Source: Phormidium tenue FACHB-886 (lineage in GTDB: Bacteria > Cyanobacteriota > Cyanobacteriia > Elainellales > Elainellaceae). Taken from it: DNA of 64,000 bases. Made by a program: the position numbers and the translations under genes. The notes below the pieces were generated by a model, which saw only the letters and a program-made list of their open reading frames with translations, did no database searches and had not been told where the DNA came from. The stretch spans positions 1 through 64,000 of the forward strand of contig NZ_JACXWX010000004.1 in assembly GCF_014764505.1 (NCBI RefSeq), given 5' to 3'. Positions 1 through 8,489 of the stretch are shown one piece after another. Position 1 is the first letter of the stretch; each line of letters starts with the position of its first letter.

Positions 1-99
1 CATCGTCCAGTGCTGGAGTATTTAGTCGAGGCTTGCCGTGCTGCTCGTCACGGTCTACCGGCTCCATCCTTACTGCCAACCTATGGCAGCACCCCCTGA
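1..99 (+). mobile_element. C-terminal end of a putative IS66-type transposase (partial)
   Basis: Frame 1 is open from the first base and ends at a TGA at 97-99, giving 32 residues. The tail carries YLVEACRAA, then APSLLP just before the stop. A Pro-Ser-Leu-Leu-Pro tail after an alpha-helical stretch is, from memory, typical of IS66-family transposase C-termini. Only the end of the gene is inside the window, so the family call is tentative. It fits the debris-rich character of the following 13 kb. Confidence 0.4.
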
Positions 100-342
100 A
101 CGATTACATGCGTGGGTTATGCTTTGCCAACCCATCCTACATTGAATCATTCTGGTAGATACAGTCCAAACAGATAACTGTAATGAATCCAGGAATGAAG
201 GCTGTCGCTCTTGCTGAAGTAATGAGGCAATTGCCAGCGTTGCCCAACAACTCAAGATTTACCATCCAGATTTGAATGTAATTATTCACGTTGCCGCTAA
301 ATCTAAATGGTCGCATTAATTGAAACAAGCAGGAGAAACAAA
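100..342. other. Non-coding stretch upstream of the first dehydrogenase
   Basis: About 240 bases between the transposase-like tail and the first dehydrogenase. Short open frames exist on the minus strand but have no ribosome binding site or recognisable sequence. The AGGAGA at 331-336, six bases before the ATG at 343, fixes the start of the next gene; an in-frame ATG at 307 has no such signal. Confidence 0.5.
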
Positions 343-1098
343 ATGATACTTCAGGATAAAGTGGCTTTAGTCACCGGAGGTACAGCAGGAATTGGTCGAG
401 CAACTGCGATCGCCTTTGCTGCTGCTGGTGCAAAAGTAGTGTTCTCAGGTAGACGGGATGCAGAAGGAAAAAAAACCACCAAATTAATTCGCGAAATAGG
501 TGCTGAATGTTTATATGTTCATTCCGATGCCTCGAAAGAGGAAGATATTAAAGCGTTAGTGCAAAAGACAGTCGAAACCTATGAGTGGCTCGATTACGCC
601 TTCAACAATGCGGGCATTGAATCACCCGCAAAACCCTTACACAAACACTCGATCGAAGAGTTTGACAACCTCATGGCGATCAACTTGCGTGGGCTGTTCT
701 TGTGTATGAAATATGAAATCCAACAGATGCTAAATCAAGGATCTGGCGCGATTGTTAACAACTCCTCGACACAAGGGTTGTTCTCATATCCAGGAAACTC
801 TCTCTACACCGCCAGCAAACACGCTGTTATGGGGTTAACGCGATCGGCAGCACTGGACTATGCGAAGCAGGGCATTCGGATTAATGCAGTGAATCCTGGA
901 AGCATTACGACTGAACTACTCGATCGCGCCTTTAGGCAACTGGGTATCACGGCAGATGTTGTAGACTCTTTGGTTCCAATGGGGCGCGTGGGTCAGGTAG
1001 AAGAAGTCGCTCAAGCGGTTGTGTTTCTTTGCTCTGATGCTGCCAGCTACATCACGGGTCAACCCTTAGTGATCGATGGTGGATATACAGTGAGTTGA
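343..1098 (+). CDS. Short-chain dehydrogenase/reductase (classical SDR)
   Basis: A 251-residue NAD(P)-dependent oxidoreductase of the classical SDR family. The cofactor motif TGGTAGIG lies at residues 11-18, NNAG near residue 90, a catalytic Ser in NNSS near 140, and the YTASK catalytic Tyr/Lys near 157. The PG motif follows and the tail ends with [11 protein letters not shown], as in glucose 1-dehydrogenase and 3-oxoacyl-ACP reductase-like enzymes. The substrate cannot be read from sequence. The start at 343 is chosen for its AGGAGA ribosome binding site. It is the only SDR of three in the first 5 kb that looks intact. Confidence 0.9.
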   Translation: MILQDKVALVTGGTAGIGRATAIAFAAAGAKVVFSGRRDAEGKKTTKLIREIGAECLYVHSDASKEEDIKALVQKTVETYEWLDYAFNNAGIESPAKPLHKHSIEEFDNLMAINLRGLFLCMKYEIQQMLNQGSGAIVNNSSTQGLFSYPGNSLYTASKHAVMGLTRSAALDYAKQGIRINAVNPGSITTELLDRAFRQLGITADVVDSLVPMGRVGQVEEVAQAVVFLCSDAASYITGQPLVIDGGYTVS

Positions 1099-1221
1099 TC
1101 GAGATCCGCAAATTAGCTACCTGTAGATGCAAAGTGGTTTTGATCGCACAGCTTTACTGCGATCGCTTGTGCGATCGCCAATCAAATCACGTACTCAAAA
1201 CACACGATAAGGAGGTTTTCT

Positions 1222-1515
1222 ATGAATAAGGTTCTTTCAAAATTTCAACGCCTTCTGATGATGATTGCAGCAGCAGTCACGCTCACTGTACTCCTACTGT
1301 TCGGTTCTCCATCTCCCGCTCAAGTCAATTCAGCACAAATCCCCAGAATTGAAATTATTGAAAGTTCTTTGGGAGATATCCCACCCGCCTACCGTCTAGT
1401 GATTAGTCAACCTCAACATAGGGTGTATGTTTCCTGCCCTACTGACTTTGCGCCTGAACTGAGTTATGTGCGAAACGTCGAAACAGTTCAGTGTAAGCGT
1501 TTTCCTGCTTCCTAA
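1222..1515 (+). CDS. Small exported hypothetical protein
   Basis: A 97-residue protein I do not recognise. A strong Shine-Dalgarno (AAGGAGG at 1210-1216) precedes the ATG. Residues 9-33 form a hydrophobic signal peptide ending near SPAQ, so the product is probably exported to the periplasm. The mature part of about 65 residues has two cysteines (in VSCPT and VQCKR) that could form a disulfide. Two hairpins follow the gene, one spanning the stop codon (1501-1522). Upstream, 1099-1221 carries two closely spaced HIP1 octamers. No function is proposed. Confidence 0.7.
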   Translation: MNKVLSKFQRLLMMIAAAVTLTVLLLFGSPSPAQVNSAQIPRIEIIESSLGDIPPAYRLVISQPQHRVYVSCPTDFAPELSYVRNVETVQCKRFPAS

Positions 1516-1547
1516 CAGGAAACAATGGGACGCTTTACCTCCCAGAT

Positions 1548-1566
1548 AGCCTCGATTTTCGAGGCT
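1548..1566 (+). terminator. Hairpin after the small exported protein
   Basis: AGCCTCG (1548-1554), a 5-base loop and CGAGGCT (1560-1566) form a perfect 7-bp stem followed only by TTC, so it is a weak or factor-assisted terminator. A second hairpin, TTTCCTG/CAGGAAA, lies just before it at 1501-1522. Confidence 0.5.
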
Positions 1567-1577
1567 TTCAAAATTCA

Positions 1578-2237
1578 ATGGTTGCGGCTCTCGTGCCCAC
1601 AATCGCTGAGGCACGACTCAGCCATGGGGTTTCACTGAGTGGCTGCGAGGCAGATTTGCCATCGGGCACTGGTCCTGTCCTCGGACTACGACATCTTGAG
1701 CAACAGCTTAACAAAGTTGAAGGATTGAACGTTCTCCATCTGCGGGCTGGGTACTTCATGGAGAACCTGCTGCCATTCGCAGATCAGATCGTCAGGGGAG
1801 ACATGATCACCAGCCCCTACAGCCCCACAGTTCCCCTACCGTTCGTTGCCACCCGCGACGTAGGCGAAGCAGCAGCGGAAGCACTCCTCACACTCGATTT
1901 TCAGGGGAAAGTCGTTCGAGAGGTTCAAGGGGAGCGCGATCTGATTTTTCAGGAAGAAACAGCCATCATAGGGCGCATCCTCAATCGCCCCGGTCTTCGC
2001 TATGTTCAAATTCTCCTAGGGCAAGCCAAGCAAGAATGGCAGAAATCTGGTATGTCCAGTAACGTTATCGACCTCATGACTGAAGTGGTGGAGGAGATTA
2101 ACGCTAGAGGTTATCACGTCACTCAAGCGCGTGATGCACACACCTCGACATCGACATTTCTGGAGCAATTCATAGAGGATGTTTTCGTTCCCCATTGCAA
2201 GAGAGTTCTAAAGTCAATGCCGATTCTTCAAACATGA
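1578..2237 (+). pseudogene. NmrA-like NAD(P)-binding protein lacking its N-terminus
   Basis: The 219-residue frame matches the C-terminal two thirds of NmrA/YwnB-type NAD(P)-binding proteins: EADLPSGTGP, LNVLHLRAGYFMENLL and PFVATRDVGEAAAEALL are typical. The N-terminal Rossmann segment with the GxxGxxG dinucleotide motif is missing; roughly the first 25 residues of this frame do not look like the family, and no upstream frame supplies the missing part. The first ATG lacks a ribosome binding site. A 5' truncation by an old rearrangement is most likely, so the product probably cannot bind NADPH. It could still be expressed as a fragment. Confidence 0.7.
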
Positions 2238-2244
2238 GGTTTTT

Positions 2245-2778
2245 ATGAAAGTTGCGATCGCACCATCTCAACAGACTGTGTATTGGAGAAAAGTCATCAA
2301 CAAGATAATCACTGCCTTAGGATGCATTTTTGTTACGTTACTCGTTGTGTTTTTACCTGCTATCACTACTGCACAAACTCGACCAGAAATGATTGCATCA
2401 CAAACTCAACCAGAACAGAGCCGTCGCGAACGAGGCAATCAAGTTATCAATAAGCTAACCAGTGGGGCAGGGCAACCCGTACTCGATGCTCTACGTCAGG
2501 ATTTTCCATTCCTTGCAGATGCGATCGTTGACTATTCGCTTGGTGAGGTCTGGTCGCGTCAGGGGCTAGACGATCGCACTCGTCAACTTGCCACCGTCGC
2601 CGCCTTTGCTGCCGCTGGAAATTTGCCACAACTGAAGATTCACGCAGGCTACGCCCTCCGACTTGGCGTGACGCAAGACGAACTTAAGGAAATCATTTAC
2701 CTAACCACGGTGACGGCTGGTTTTCCACGTTCCATTGATGCGGCACAAGCAATGCGGGAAATCTTCACCACGCAATAA
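2245..2778 (+). CDS. Exported carboxymuconolactone-decarboxylase family protein
   Basis: A 177-residue protein with a hydrophobic N-terminal segment (about residues 20-42) ending at TTAQ, which suggests a signal peptide and periplasmic location. The remainder matches the all-helical CMD/AhpD fold: a long helix around DALRQDFPFLADAIVDYSLGEVWSR, then LDDRTRQLATVAAFAA and LKIHAGYALRLGVTQDELKEII. There is no CxxC pair, so peroxidase activity like AhpD is unlikely; it resembles the gamma-carboxymuconolactone decarboxylase branch. It starts seven bases after the NmrA-like fragment and may once have been co-transcribed with it. Confidence 0.8.
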   Translation: MKVAIAPSQQTVYWRKVINKIITALGCIFVTLLVVFLPAITTAQTRPEMIASQTQPEQSRRERGNQVINKLTSGAGQPVLDALRQDFPFLADAIVDYSLGEVWSRQGLDDRTRQLATVAAFAAAGNLPQLKIHAGYALRLGVTQDELKEIIYLTTVTAGFPRSIDAAQAMREIFTTQ

Positions 2779-2841
2779 AGCGTTTTAGCACTGCAACATA
2801 AATTTGCTTTACAACCACAAAATAATTGGGAAGTAAGGCTC

Positions 2842-2938
2842 ATGACGACTAACGAAAACAGCCAAAAAGTGGTGCTCATTACAGGTGCAAGTAGCGGTAT
2901 TGGTGAAGCTACCACTAGATTATTCGCTCAGAGAAAAG
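2842..2938 (+). pseudogene. N-terminal fragment of a short-chain dehydrogenase
   Basis: The first 32 residues are a normal SDR start, VVLITGASSGIGEATTRLFAQR, with the TGxxxGIG cofactor motif. The sequence then runs into a 139-bp inverted-repeat element and the frame becomes meaningless until a TGA inside the right repeat. No SDR C-terminal part is found after the element, so the gene was both interrupted and deleted. Confidence 0.75.
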
Positions 2939-3077
2939 TGTCAGAACTGAGTACTCATCATTCCTTTTTGAAAACTTTACTTTATTTTTTCCAGTGGAAC
3001 CCTAGTTCTTTCGTTAGGCTTATTGAGAAAAATCTCAACAACATTGAGAATTTAGCTTTGAGTACTCAGTTCTGACA
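2939..3077. mobile_element. 139-bp MITE-like element with 19-bp perfect terminal inverted repeats
   Basis: Left end TGTCAGAACTGAGTACTCA at 2939-2957 and right end TGAGTACTCAGTTCTGACA at 3059-3077 are perfect reverse complements. The inner 10 bases of each end, TGAGTACTCA, are themselves palindromic. The AT-rich interior (101 bp) encodes nothing. It lies exactly where the SDR coding sequence stops, so it looks like an insertion or deletion breakpoint. No clear target duplication is visible at the flanks. Confidence 0.7.
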
Positions 3078-3095
3078 GTTTCTTGTGAAAGGCTA

Positions 3096-3639
3096 CTACT
3101 GGATGATACTGGAACGAGCCGAAACAAAATCGCGCGATAGCGCAACATTTGTATCTTGCACAATTGCAATCAAATCACTGCCCTTATAGATGGCAGTGTC
3201 AATTGCTGAGAAATTCCCTCTCAATAATCCTGTTTCCAAGCGGTAATCGCTGGCTTCTCCATACACTCGAATCTTATCGCCTTCTGCGGCATTGCCTGTA
3301 CCACCCACAAGGCGATCGTTGCCCTATTGCTCCAGTCATCGCTAACTCAAAAATACCTTTTAGCGTGGTGCAAGCTACGCTGCTGTACGAGCATTATCAC
3401 AAGCTCTCTCAAAGTGTTGGCGAAGCCTTTCTCTTCGAAATACGCTGGCGATCGCTTCCTGAAGGGGCAAAGCCACTGCGTCTGGTGTGGAATTGCACAG
3501 ATATTTCGCCTGAATCTGCCTGGTGTTATCTTCAGATGCTACTGGCTCCTGAAACCGTGATGCTGTTGTTGCCATCCACGCTGGAAAGGTTTAATGGCTC
3601 CGTCCCACTTCCTGCTGCTTGCCTTCCGTACAAAACCAT
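3096..3639 (-). pseudogene. Decayed FG-GAP/RTX-type secreted protein gene
   Basis: Two separate minus-strand pieces look coding. At 3532-3639 the frame reads VLYGR and LNLSSVDGNNSITVSGA, close to the integrin-like FG-GAP repeats of cyanobacterial secreted proteins. At 3096-3323 the frame starts with GNDRLVGGTGN, an RTX calcium-binding nonapeptide, and continues with a C-terminus containing YKGSDLIAIVQDTN, similar to RTX protein tails. Stops and frameshifts separate them, so this is a relic. The plus-strand frame across the same bases has no recognisable content. Confidence 0.5.
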
Positions 3640-3747
3640 TAAATGGCGTCTTATCTCAAAGAACTTGAGTGGTCTGAATGGGGCGATCGCTGAAGAATGA
3701 AGTTAACCGAGGTGGGCAGCAAGCTCACCCATCTAAAGGAGAACAAG

Positions 3748-4215
3748 ATGAATAGCAATCAGGCAACCAGTCAAAACATGAAGCTCGAAGTTGTGGTAAT
3801 TCCCGTCTCCGATGTCGATCGCTCCAGGGACTTCTATAAAACATTGGGATGGCGGTTGGATGCCGACTTCGTCACTAGTGAAGACTTTCGAGTGGTGCAG
3901 TTGACGCCTCCCGGCTCAGAAGCCTCGATCATCTTTGGTAAAGGAGTTACGTTAGCCGCACCGGGTTCAGTTCAAGGTCTGTACCTCATCGTTTACGACA
4001 TCGAGGCAGCCCGTGCCGAACTCCTCGATCGGGGTGTTGAAGTGAGTGAGGTGTTCCACGACATCGGCGGGATCTTCCACCACGCCGGAACTCAGGGACG
4101 GGTATCTGGTCCCGATCCGAAACGCCGCGACTATGCCTCCTTCGCCTCGTTCAGCGATCCAGACGGCAACGGTTGGGTGCTTCAAGAGGTGAAGACGCGG
4201 GCTCCTGGACGGTAA
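3748..4215 (+). CDS. VOC (glyoxalase/bleomycin-resistance) family protein
   Basis: A 155-residue protein with the paired beta-alpha-beta-beta-beta VOC fold: VVVIPVSDVDRSRDFYKTLGWRL opens the first module and SFSDPDGNGWVLQEV closes the second with the usual metal-site Glu region. AAAGGAG at 3736-3742 supports the start at 3748; an earlier in-frame ATG at 3697 lacks one. VOC proteins include glyoxalases, extradiol dioxygenases and antibiotic-sequestering proteins, and the sequence does not separate these. It precedes a frameshifted SDR by 65 bases. Confidence 0.85.
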   Translation: MNSNQATSQNMKLEVVVIPVSDVDRSRDFYKTLGWRLDADFVTSEDFRVVQLTPPGSEASIIFGKGVTLAAPGSVQGLYLIVYDIEAARAELLDRGVEVSEVFHDIGGIFHHAGTQGRVSGPDPKRRDYASFASFSDPDGNGWVLQEVKTRAPGR

Positions 4216-4280
4216 TGCACTGAGAACAATGAACTGAGAATTTGACAATATTCATCCATTAAATTTCCAGAGATTGTTTT

Positions 4281-5058
4281 ATGAAACTTGAAGGGAAGAA
4301 GGCATTGATTACTGGGGGAAACAGCGGCATTGGTTTTGCCACCGCTCGGCGCTTCATTCAGGAAGGGGCTGAAGTAGCAATCACAGGTCGAGATCAGAAA
4401 ACACTTGATGCTGCCGTTGCAGAACTGGGTCCGAAAGCCGTTGCCTATCGTGCCGACGTGACCGACTCCAATGCCCGCGCCGACCTTTTCAGCAAAATCA
4501 GTCAGCGGTTCGGTAGCCTGGATATTGTCTTTGCCAACGCAGGTATTCCTGGAGTCACACCGGTTGGGAATACGGATGAAGCGGTGTTTGAGAACATCAT
4601 TCGCGTCAATCTCACCAGCGTTTTCTTTACCGTGCAGGCTGCACTGCCATTACTCAATGACGGCGCCTCAATCATCTTAAACAGTTCAGTGCTTGGCTCG
4701 TTGGGTCATCCAGGACAAGCAGCCTACGCCGCAAGCAAAGCAGGGGTTCGCGGCATGGCACGATCGATGGCATCGGAGCTTTCTCCCCGCAACATTCGGG
4801 TCAACGTCGTCGCACCAGGAGCCACCAAGACTCCTATCTGGGGCCGTGATTCTACTCCATCTTGAAGAGGTAGATGAACTGGAGGCGACAATGGCGGCAA
4901 CGATTCCACTAGGTCGTTGGGGAGAAGCAGATGAAATTGCCAAAGCAGTTCTTTTCCTTGCTTCAGACGATTCATCCTACGTCCAGTCTGTTGAACTTTT
5001 TGTGGATGGCGGCAACGTTGGTTCTCCAAACGGTGGAGCCAGTTTCCGCAGTGAATAA
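4281..5058 (+). pseudogene. Frameshifted short-chain dehydrogenase
   Basis: The first frame (4281-4865) holds a normal SDR N-terminus: LITGGNSGIGFATARRF, NAGIPG, a catalytic Ser in NSSVLGS and YAASK, then [15 protein letters not shown]. It stops at 4865. The expected continuation, [35 protein letters not shown] to FVDGG, is in the +1 frame from about 4862 to 5058. One surplus base near 4860-4862 explains the break. The two parts together would make a full SDR of about 258 residues. Either a recent inactivating mutation or a sequencing error would account for it. Confidence 0.85.
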
Positions 5059-5131
5059 ATCTCTTGTTCTATCTCAACGATCGATCGCTACCGACTTTGC
5101 TCCTACGTTCTTTGCAACTTCTATTTAACCA

Positions 5132-6013
5132 ATGGTAATGACAATGAAGACACTAGAGACAATGACAGAAACAATCAGCCCTCAAGCACTGATTGAAAGC
5201 AGACTGCAATTGCACTATGCCGTTCAATATATTGCCGCAACAAGCGCAGCATTGGCAGAACCTCTACCAGACGATAGCCATACCAGCTTTGGATGGAATC
5301 CGGTTTTAGAAGCGTTTGTTGGATCAACAATTCCAGCGGCTCAGCCCTTTCAAGTTGCACTCGAACCCGTCAGCCTCACCTTAATCCTGGTAGATGATCA
5401 GAATGACACGATCGCCTCTTTGCCATTACAGGGAAAGACCATGCGAGAAGGACTGGACTGGCTCCAGCAAGAGGTTTATAAACTCGGTGCAGATGCCAGC
5501 AAAATTGTGTTCTTAGACTATCCACCGAATGACTTTCCCGATCATCCTCTTGCTCATGGTGCAACTTTTGATGCCAGTCAAAAGTTGGCATTGCGTGAAT
5601 TAGCAGATTATTACATCATGACTGATCGACTACTTCAGGCGATCGTTACCCCAAACGGGAATGCTTCAGCGATTCACATTTGGCCGCATCACCTTGATAT
5701 CGCAATGCTGATTACGCTTCCCAGCACCAAAAACGGGTACCCATTGATGGTCGGGATTGGGCTATCGCCCGGAGACGCTAGCTATCCAGAACCCTACTGG
5801 TATGTATATCCTTATCCGTATCCAGACATCGCTAATCTTCCTACCCTGGAGGGTCAAGCTTTTTGGCATACCCAACACTGGGTTGGCGCTGTGCTGCGAT
5901 CGTCTCAATTGGCTGAGAATGCCAATGCTGAAACCCGACAACAGCAGGTTGATGCATTCCTGCATTCTGCCGTGAATGCATCAATAACCCTGCTCAAACA
6001 GGGTGTGTCTTGA
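5132..6013 (+). CDS. Conserved hypothetical protein resembling DUF5996
   Basis: A 293-residue soluble protein. The C-terminal half carries IHIWPHHLDIAMLI, GIGLSPGDASYPEPYWYV and FWHTQHWVGAVL; this order (a His-rich PHH strand, GD..Y.EPY.YV, then WHT..W.GAVL) is what I recall of DUF5996 proteins. No signal peptide or membrane segment is seen. Four in-frame ATGs lie within the first 36 bases, none with a good ribosome binding site, so the exact start is uncertain. No function is proposed. Confidence 0.7.
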   Translation: MVMTMKTLETMTETISPQALIESRLQLHYAVQYIAATSAALAEPLPDDSHTSFGWNPVLEAFVGSTIPAAQPFQVALEPVSLTLILVDDQNDTIASLPLQGKTMREGLDWLQQEVYKLGADASKIVFLDYPPNDFPDHPLAHGATFDASQKLALRELADYYIMTDRLLQAIVTPNGNASAIHIWPHHLDIAMLITLPSTKNGYPLMVGIGLSPGDASYPEPYWYVYPYPYPDIANLPTLEGQAFWHTQHWVGAVLRSSQLAENANAETRQQQVDAFLHSAVNASITLLKQGVS

Positions 6014-6076
6014 GACAAAGCATTTAACGATCTAGTGCAGCGAAGACCGTGCAGTGAAGACAGCGCAAAGGAGAAC

Positions 6077-6937
6077 ATGCAACGAAACACCTTCACAACG
6101 TCTGATGATGTCCAATTGAGCTACATTAGTGCGGGCAAAGGGCAGCCGATCGTGATGATTCCCGGTTGGTCGCAATCGGTAGAACAGTTCAAATATCAAA
6201 TTCCTGTTTTTGCTGAACATTACTCCGTGATCGCGATCGATCCACGAGGACACGGTGAGTCAGAAAAAGTACCGTTCGGTTATCGCATTGCCCGCTTAGC
6301 TCAAGATATCCACGAATTGATCAGTGCTCTGCAACTCAAAAAGCCGCATCTATTCGGTCACTCAATGGGGTGTTCCCTGATCTGGAGTTATTTCGATCTA
6401 TTTGGATTCAATGAAATTGATCGATTAGTGTTAGTTGATCAATCTCCGTTAGTCGTTTCAAGATCCCATTGGAATGCTCAAGAACTAGCAGAGTCCGGAG
6501 CAGTGTTTACTGCCGAACAACTCAATGCAACAGTACATGCGCTAGAGAATCATGAAGCTGAGGAATTTACCCGCCATCTCCTGACTTCAATGGTTACACC
6601 AACGATGTCGAGAGATCAGTTTGAATGGATTGTCGAGTGCAATCTTGGCTGTCCACGTCCGATTGCCGCAACCCTGCTATACAACCATGCTCATACGGAC
6701 TGGCGCGATCAAATTGTCAGGATTCGTCAACCCACTCTGATCGTGAGCGGCAGAAAAAGTATTATTCCGTGGCAATCGCAAGCCTGGATTCATCAAAGCA
6801 TTCCGAACTCTGAACTGGAAATTTTTGAAGAGACAGAAGGTGGCGGACATTTCATGTTCATCGAGAATCCAGAAAAGTTTAACCGACGAGTTTTGCAGTT
6901 TCTATCGCGATCGCTTGAAGCAAACCGGGAAAGGTAG
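6077..6937 (+). CDS. Alpha/beta hydrolase
   Basis: A 286-residue alpha/beta-hydrolase. IVMIPGWSQS contributes the oxyanion-hole region, DPRGHGES follows, and GHSMGCS is the nucleophile elbow with the catalytic Ser. A late Asp/His pair would come from the QPTLIVSG strand region and GGGHFMFIENP. AAAGGAG at 6068-6074 fixes the start at 6077 rather than the in-frame ATG at 6035. The fold covers esterases, lipases, haloperoxidases and dehalogenases; no choice can be made. Confidence 0.88.
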   Translation: MQRNTFTTSDDVQLSYISAGKGQPIVMIPGWSQSVEQFKYQIPVFAEHYSVIAIDPRGHGESEKVPFGYRIARLAQDIHELISALQLKKPHLFGHSMGCSLIWSYFDLFGFNEIDRLVLVDQSPLVVSRSHWNAQELAESGAVFTAEQLNATVHALENHEAEEFTRHLLTSMVTPTMSRDQFEWIVECNLGCPRPIAATLLYNHAHTDWRDQIVRIRQPTLIVSGRKSIIPWQSQAWIHQSIPNSELEIFEETEGGGHFMFIENPEKFNRRVLQFLSRSLEANRER

Positions 6938-7004
6938 AGGAGGAGGAGGGTTGAACACCCATAGGTAGCCGCTCTAGAGAGGGAATAAATGCCGTTCATG
7001 CGTT

Positions 7005-7169
7005 GATACGTGCTTGCTCTGCTTTGTTGGCACTCCAATTGAAAAGACAGAATCGTTCTTTAAATTTGGTTCTACCTTTAACATCACTCAGATTGGAAGT
7101 GATGAAGCGATCGACATGGTGCCGGACCGTGAACGAGTAAAAGATCTGGCGCAATTTGCAAATGAGTGA
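7005..7169 (+). pseudogene. Orphan coding remnant of unknown family
   Basis: The 380-base gap 6938-7317 contains a frame ending at TGA 7167-7169 that reads like protein: FVGTPIEKTESFF, FGSTFNITQIGS, DEAIDMVPDRERVKDLAQF. It has no start codon with a ribosome binding site and is too short to be complete, so it is probably the C-terminus of a lost oxidoreductase-like gene. I could not name the family. The remainder of the gap shows nothing further. Confidence 0.4.
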
Positions 7170-7317
7170 CGCAATTGATTAGTGCGTCTCTAGACCAGCA
7201 TTCTGGCTTCTAATAATTTAAGATGAACTGTGGTTAAACATCAGTGATCAAAAATAGGACAAGAGGCTAAATCGCTAACAGGTTTTAGCCTTGCAAGATT
7301 ACGTTCTCAGATGCGCT

Positions 7318-7788
7318 TCAAAGATGAAAAATGCGGGTCGCAATGCCAAAGAGTATATTCTGCAAGCCGTTGCGCTGTTGAATGCGGCAATTGTGAAATG
7401 CGGTAAATTGCCAGTTTCCATCCTGCTTCACAGCAACTAGAGTTTGAATAGAAGGGCGTTTTGCCTGCATCGATTTGGGCGTCATCAACATTCCGCCCGC
7501 TAAATGCACAATTGCCACATCACGACTTAAGAAGCGAATCCTTTCCACCTGTCCAGCTAGACGAGTATCTTTTAGCCAAGTCTCAAAAAGATACTGATGG
7601 GCGATCGCATTCTCTTCGCGCCCTTTGTAGTGCGTTCCGTCAAACGCGATGTAATCTGAGTCTTCGGTAAAGTGAGCGGCGTAGGCATGACCATCGCCAT
7701 TTCCCCAACTCTGCAAAAGGCTTTGACAAAGATTGCGAATTAACACTTCGTCATCTGTGTGGCTAGGCAGTTGTGTCGGTTTACTCAT
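7318..7788 (-). CDS. SnoaL-like/SgcJ-type NTF2-fold protein
   Basis: A 156-residue protein of the NTF2-like superfamily: a helix with LIRNLCQSLLQSWGNGDGHAYAAHFTEDSDYIAFDGTHYKG, then beta strands with DVAIVHLAGG and VAVKQDGNWQFTAFHN. This matches the SgcJ/EcaC and DUF4440 group of small proteins, often encoded beside oxidoreductases. No catalytic residues can be assigned. It is divergent from the MarR regulator gene at 7903, which probably controls it. Confidence 0.82.
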   Translation of the reverse strand: MSKPTQLPSHTDDEVLIRNLCQSLLQSWGNGDGHAYAAHFTEDSDYIAFDGTHYKGREENAIAHQYLFETWLKDTRLAGQVERIRFLSRDVAIVHLAGGMLMTPKSMQAKRPSIQTLVAVKQDGNWQFTAFHNCRIQQRNGLQNILFGIATRIFHL

Positions 7789-7838
7789 CGTATTGCTCTC
7801 TTCTATGCTACGGTTAAAATAAATGCTTTAGCCGCTAT

Positions 7839-7875
7839 TTATCTTAATCTATTATTATCTTACCTTCTAAGATAA
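7839..7875. promoter_or_regulatory. Candidate MarR operator
   Basis: In the 114-base divergent spacer, TTATCTTA (7855-7862) and TAAGATAA (7868-7875) form a perfect inverted repeat with a 5-base spacer, and a third TTATCTTA lies at 7839-7846. The dyad sits 27 bases before the MarR start codon. MarR proteins commonly bind such dyads and autoregulate. Confidence 0.55.
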
Positions 7876-7902
7876 AGAGTGGCAGCCGGGTGGAGTTAAG
7901 TT

Positions 7903-8391
7903 ATGTCACGTAAGCGAACCGATCGTGCAATATTACTCAATGACATTGTGTTTACTCTGGGGCGGGAACTCAGCACTCAAACAATTCTGTTTCATGCCGC
8001 GATTGCTGAACGATTGGGCTTAAATCCAACCGATCACAAGGCGCTTGACTTAATTTGCCGTGAAGAAAATATGACAGCAGGACGTTTGGCAGAACTGACT
8101 CGATTAACAACTGGGGCAGTGACTGGAATTGTCGATCGCCTGGAAAAAGCAGGATTTGTCCAGCGGGTCAGACCGCAGAGCGATCGCCGTCAGGTACTGA
8201 TTCAACTGATTCCTGAGAACGTAGAAAAGATTCATGACTTGTTTGAGTCGATGAGTCAAGCTGTGATGACGTTAACCGAGCAATACAGCGATCGTGACCT
8301 AGCTGTGATTCACGACTATCTCACCCGCAGCATTCAAACCGTTCAGGTAGAAACGGCAAAGTTACAAGAAGTCGAGGCATCGGAATTGTAA
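7903..8391 (+). CDS. MarR-family transcriptional regulator
   Basis: A 162-residue winged-helix regulator. The recognition region is MTAGRLAELTRLTTGAVTGIVDRLEKAGFVQR, followed by the wing with RVRPQSDRRQVLIQL, where the DRR motif is a MarR hallmark. Long helices at both ends form the dimer interface. The family responds to phenolic or oxidative ligands. It is divergent from the SnoaL-like gene across an inverted-repeat spacer and lies upstream of the ECF41-type operon, so it may respond to related stresses; that link is inference. Confidence 0.92.
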   Translation: MSRKRTDRAILLNDIVFTLGRELSTQTILFHAAIAERLGLNPTDHKALDLICREENMTAGRLAELTRLTTGAVTGIVDRLEKAGFVQRVRPQSDRRQVLIQLIPENVEKIHDLFESMSQAVMTLTEQYSDRDLAVIHDYLTRSIQTVQVETAKLQEVEASEL

Positions 8392-8426
8392 GTTAAAGCA
8401 CGGATCGATCACTAAATTTTTTGATG

Positions 8427-8453
8427 TGTCACAACCCAAGCGACTACCTCGTC
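8427..8453 (+). promoter_or_regulatory. ECF41-type promoter (TGTCACA-N16-CGTC)
   Basis: TGTCACA (8427-8433), exactly 16 bases, then CGTC (8450-8453). This is the promoter consensus published for ECF41 sigma factors. It lies 36 bases before the AhpD-like gene whose operon encodes an ECF41-type sigma factor, so the sigma factor very likely drives its own operon. The predicted start of transcription near 8460 favours translation from 8490. Confidence 0.8.
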
Positions 8454-8489
8454 TTATAGGTGAACAGATCATTCAACGGGAGGTTCACC

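Noticed and set aside
3149-3700. 183-codon plus-strand frame
   Set aside because: No ribosome binding site; the minus strand carries FG-GAP and RTX-like remnants over the same bases.
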